Assembly: GCA_018715105.1 (NCBI GenBank)
Contig: DVMG01000132.1
Coordinates: 1 to 7,657 of the forward strand
Length of the DNA stretch: 7,657 bases
Origin: Candidatus Ventricola intestinavium
GTDB taxonomy: Bacteria > Bacillota > Clostridia > Christensenellales > Aristaeellaceae
Direction of reading: 5' to 3'
Positions within the stretch are counted from its first letter, which is position 1. The number at the start of each line of letters is the position of its first letter. The position numbers and the translations under genes were made by a program. The notes below the pieces were generated by a model, which was not told where the DNA came from, made no database searches, and was given only the letters and a program-made list of their open reading frames with translations. Positions 5,835 through 7,657 of this stretch are shown here, in pieces.

Positions 5835-7526
5835 ATGTTTCTGAAAAAACGAATTCTTTCCCTGACCCTGTGCGTGCTGATTGCGCTTGTGCCGGCGCTG
5901 TCCACAGCGGAGAGCATGAGCAGCTACTTTGCCGGCGAGCTGACCCGGACTGTGGTTTCCGACAGCTATGCGGCCGGAAACCAGGTCAACATGACCCTGA
6001 CATTTGATCTGAACGTGGAAGATGCGCTGAACTCCGACCGCGTGCGTGCGCTCGCATCCCTGATCGGGAAGAGTCAGGTCAACCTGTCCTTTTACGATGA
6101 TGTCGGCACGGCCTGCATCAGCGCCGAGCTTGTGACGGATGGCGTGAAGCTGCTGACCATGAACGCCCTGGTGTATGAGGACGGTTCCGTGCAGGCGATG
6201 ACCAACCTCACGGGCAAGCTGGTGCTGGCCCTGCCCGCCGGCACGATCTCGCCGGGAAGCATAAGCCTTGAAAGCCTGATGTACGGCTCGGGCATGCAGG
6301 TGGAGGAAGGGGTGGAGTTTAAGGATCTGCCTGCTTTTGACCGCCTGCGCATGACCGCTGCCGACGTCAGCGTGATGATCTTCTCCCATCTGCTGGGATG
6401 GGTATCCGAAACGCAGCGGGGATCCGGAGAGCTGTACGTGTTTGACGACACCTATATCGAACCGACGCAGACGCGCGACGGTGTAGCCCAGCGCATGATC
6501 GGCACCATTCAGGCCAATGAGTTCAACACGCTGCTGTATAACATCGCGGCGACCCTCTGTGATCAATATGGGGATTTCCAGCAGGCTCTGGCCGACTGCC
6601 TGGCAGAGCTGGGCGTGACGCGCGCGCAGGTGCGCACGGTTGTGGATGCCCTGCTGACGGAGGAGACCATTGATCCGGCGCTTGACTGGGTGGAGCCTTC
6701 CTACTACATTGTCAACGAGCCGGATGGCTCCCTGTGCGAATATGACGATGTCTCTTACTTCTTTAAGAAGCTCTTTAAGAGCGCTGACAAGATCTGGAGT
6801 GAGAGCCTGGATACCACGCTCAGCCTGATTGTCAGCTACGATGATTACGGCAACACGGTTGGTTTTGACGCCGTTCTGCCTCAATTCACGGAAAACCTGC
6901 CTTATGAGGGCTCGTTTACCTATTCCCTCAAGACGGATGACAACTGGCAGAGCCTGCATACCGCGCATGGCGAACTGCAGATTTTTGATAATCAGCACAT
7001 CGTCGGCGACCTGAAGAGACTCGACGGCGAGGATGTGAACAATGTGAATTCCAATTTCCTCAACGGTTCGATCGATTTGGTCGATCAGAATACGGGTTCC
7101 TCCGTCGGCCTTGGCCTGGATTCGGCGCTCGACTACGAGGTGAGCGTGAATGAGGAAAACGAGGATGTCGAGTCCTTCACGGGAAGCGCTTCGCTGAGCC
7201 TTCGGGAGAATGGCACAGGCGCCCAGGCATTGAGCGCAACGATCGACGGCGAAACCACCACCGATGGGGAGAGCTTTGCGCTGAATGCGGCTGTGTCGCT
7301 CAAGGCTGACGGCCTGGCGCAGATGGATATGAGCGTCACGCTTGAGCCCGGCGAGGCGGAGGAAATGGCCTTTACCGGCGGGCAGGCCATCGATCTGACG
7401 AAGCTGGACGAGACGCAGCTGGAGACCGTGAAAAACGAGGTCTTCTCTCAGGGTGTGGGGATTTCCATGAGCCTGATCACGCATCCCGGCGTGCTCAGCG
7501 ATCTGATGACCCTCATCAGCCAGTAA
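5835..7526 (+). CDS. Secreted beta-rich protein of unknown function (B)
   Basis: No family was recognised. The 563-residue product has a Sec signal peptide: Lys4-Lys5-Arg6, a hydrophobic core (7-22), and likely cleavage at Ser-Thr-Ala before Glu26. The mature protein is Asp/Glu-rich, as expected for an exported soluble protein. Residues 48-135 form a strand-rich region that aligns with the upstream protein. Residues 160-280 are largely helical (for example 228-274), and 325-505 are strand-rich with many Asp, Asn, Gly and Ser turns. A short helix (520-538) and tail close it. Mature cysteines are 94, 242, 255 and 301. AGGAGG (5823-5828) lies 6 nt before the ATG at 5835. The in-frame ATG at 5820 would place that site inside the gene and is rejected. 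A strong terminator follows 40 nt later, so this is the last gene of its transcript. Confidence 0.85.
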   Translation: MFLKKRILSLTLCVLIALVPALSTAESMSSYFAGELTRTVVSDSYAAGNQVNMTLTFDLNVEDALNSDRVRALASLIGKSQVNLSFYDDVGTACISAELVTDGVKLLTMNALVYEDGSVQAMTNLTGKLVLALPAGTISPGSISLESLMYGSGMQVEEGVEFKDLPAFDRLRMTAADVSVMIFSHLLGWVSETQRGSGELYVFDDTYIEPTQTRDGVAQRMIGTIQANEFNTLLYNIAATLCDQYGDFQQALADCLAELGVTRAQVRTVVDALLTEETIDPALDWVEPSYYIVNEPDGSLCEYDDVSYFFKKLFKSADKIWSESLDTTLSLIVSYDDYGNTVGFDAVLPQFTENLPYEGSFTYSLKTDDNWQSLHTAHGELQIFDNQHIVGDLKRLDGEDVNNVNSNFLNGSIDLVDQNTGSSVGLGLDSALDYEVSVNEENEDVESFTGSASLSLRENGTGAQALSATIDGETTTDGESFALNAAVSLKADGLAQMDMSVTLEPGEAEEMAFTGGQAIDLTKLDETQLETVKNEVFSQGVGISMSLITHPGVLSDLMTLISQ

Positions 7527-7566
7527 CAAGCGCAGACCGCTGAAACCGGTTTTGCAGAAAATAAAG

Positions 7567-7621
7567 AAAAGGACGCTGCCGCAGAAGGGGAGCTTTTCCC
7601 GATGCGGCAGCGCCCTTTTTT
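7567..7621 (+). terminator. Strong intrinsic terminator closing the gene run
   Basis: CGCTGCCGCA (7574-7583) pairs perfectly with TGCGGCAGCG (7603-7612). One A-C mismatch is followed by two further G-C pairs and then A-T pairs with the flanking A and T runs. The loop itself contains a smaller GGGGA/TTCCC stem. Six T follow (7616-7621). The AAAA on the left side means it may also terminate leftward transcription. It is the best terminator in the window and marks the end of the transcript carrying the second secreted-protein gene. Nothing recognisable lies in the last 36 nt. Confidence 0.93.
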
Positions 7622-7657
7622 GCCCCGGGCCGATAAGCGGTATGAAGCCATCTTTCT

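Noticed and set aside
5751..7529. Minus-strand open frame (592 codons) opposite the second secreted-protein gene
   Set aside because: Being longer than the + frame makes it tempting. However, the + frame has a perfect ribosome binding site, a signal peptide and acidic secreted-protein composition, while the antisense product is His/Arg/Gln-rich without domains.
1228..7545. Shared 12-mer AGACCGCTGAAA at 1228-1239 and 7534-7545, near the ends of two genes
   Set aside because: About one to two 12-base matches are expected by chance among all position pairs in a window of this size, and the flanks do not match further.

Overview
The window looks like part of the chromosome of a GC-rich member of the Bacillota, most likely a clostridial lineage. 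Three things suggest this: strong AGGAGG-type ribosome binding sites before most genes, the Gram-positive gene order ylxM-ffh-rpsP-khpA-rimM, and near-consensus sigma-A-type promoters. An uncultured gut clostridium, for example of the Christensenellales, would fit, but that placement is a guess. All convincing genes are on the + strand. No tRNA, rRNA, CRISPR array, insertion sequence or phage gene was seen.

Layout. Positions 1-269 are non-coding and hold a GC-rich terminator-like hairpin (88-114), a second hairpin (130-158) and a promoter with an extended -10 (186-213). That promoter drives a ten-helix EamA/DMT-family transporter (270-1247). A nearly perfect promoter (1293-1321), embedded in inverted repeats, then starts the housekeeping cluster: ylxM (SRP-associated HTH protein), ffh (SRP GTPase), rpsP (ribosomal protein bS16), khpA (KH-domain RNA chaperone) and rimM (16S processing / 30S maturation). 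ylxM overlaps ffh by 11 nt. Two structured gaps interrupt the cluster: 3048-3140 has a UUCG-capped hairpin and a possible weak promoter, and 3653-3760 has two tandem GC hairpins.

In related bacteria trmD and rplS usually follow rimM. Here two large secreted proteins of unknown function follow instead: 426 aa at 4387-5667 and 563 aa at 5835-7526. Both have a signal peptide, a beta-rich N-terminal region, a helical middle and a beta-rich C-terminal half. Their N-terminal regions can be aligned by eye without gaps over about 60 residues, so they look like divergent paralogues. A textbook intrinsic terminator (7567-7621) closes the run.

How they work together. ylxM/ffh serve co-translational targeting to the membrane, and rpsP/khpA/rimM serve 30S assembly and RNA metabolism. 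The only strong promoter-terminator pair around them runs from about 1328 to 7621, so the two exported proteins may share at least some transcription with the SRP/ribosome genes. Internal promoters cannot be excluded. The exported pair is the least explained and most interesting content of the window.
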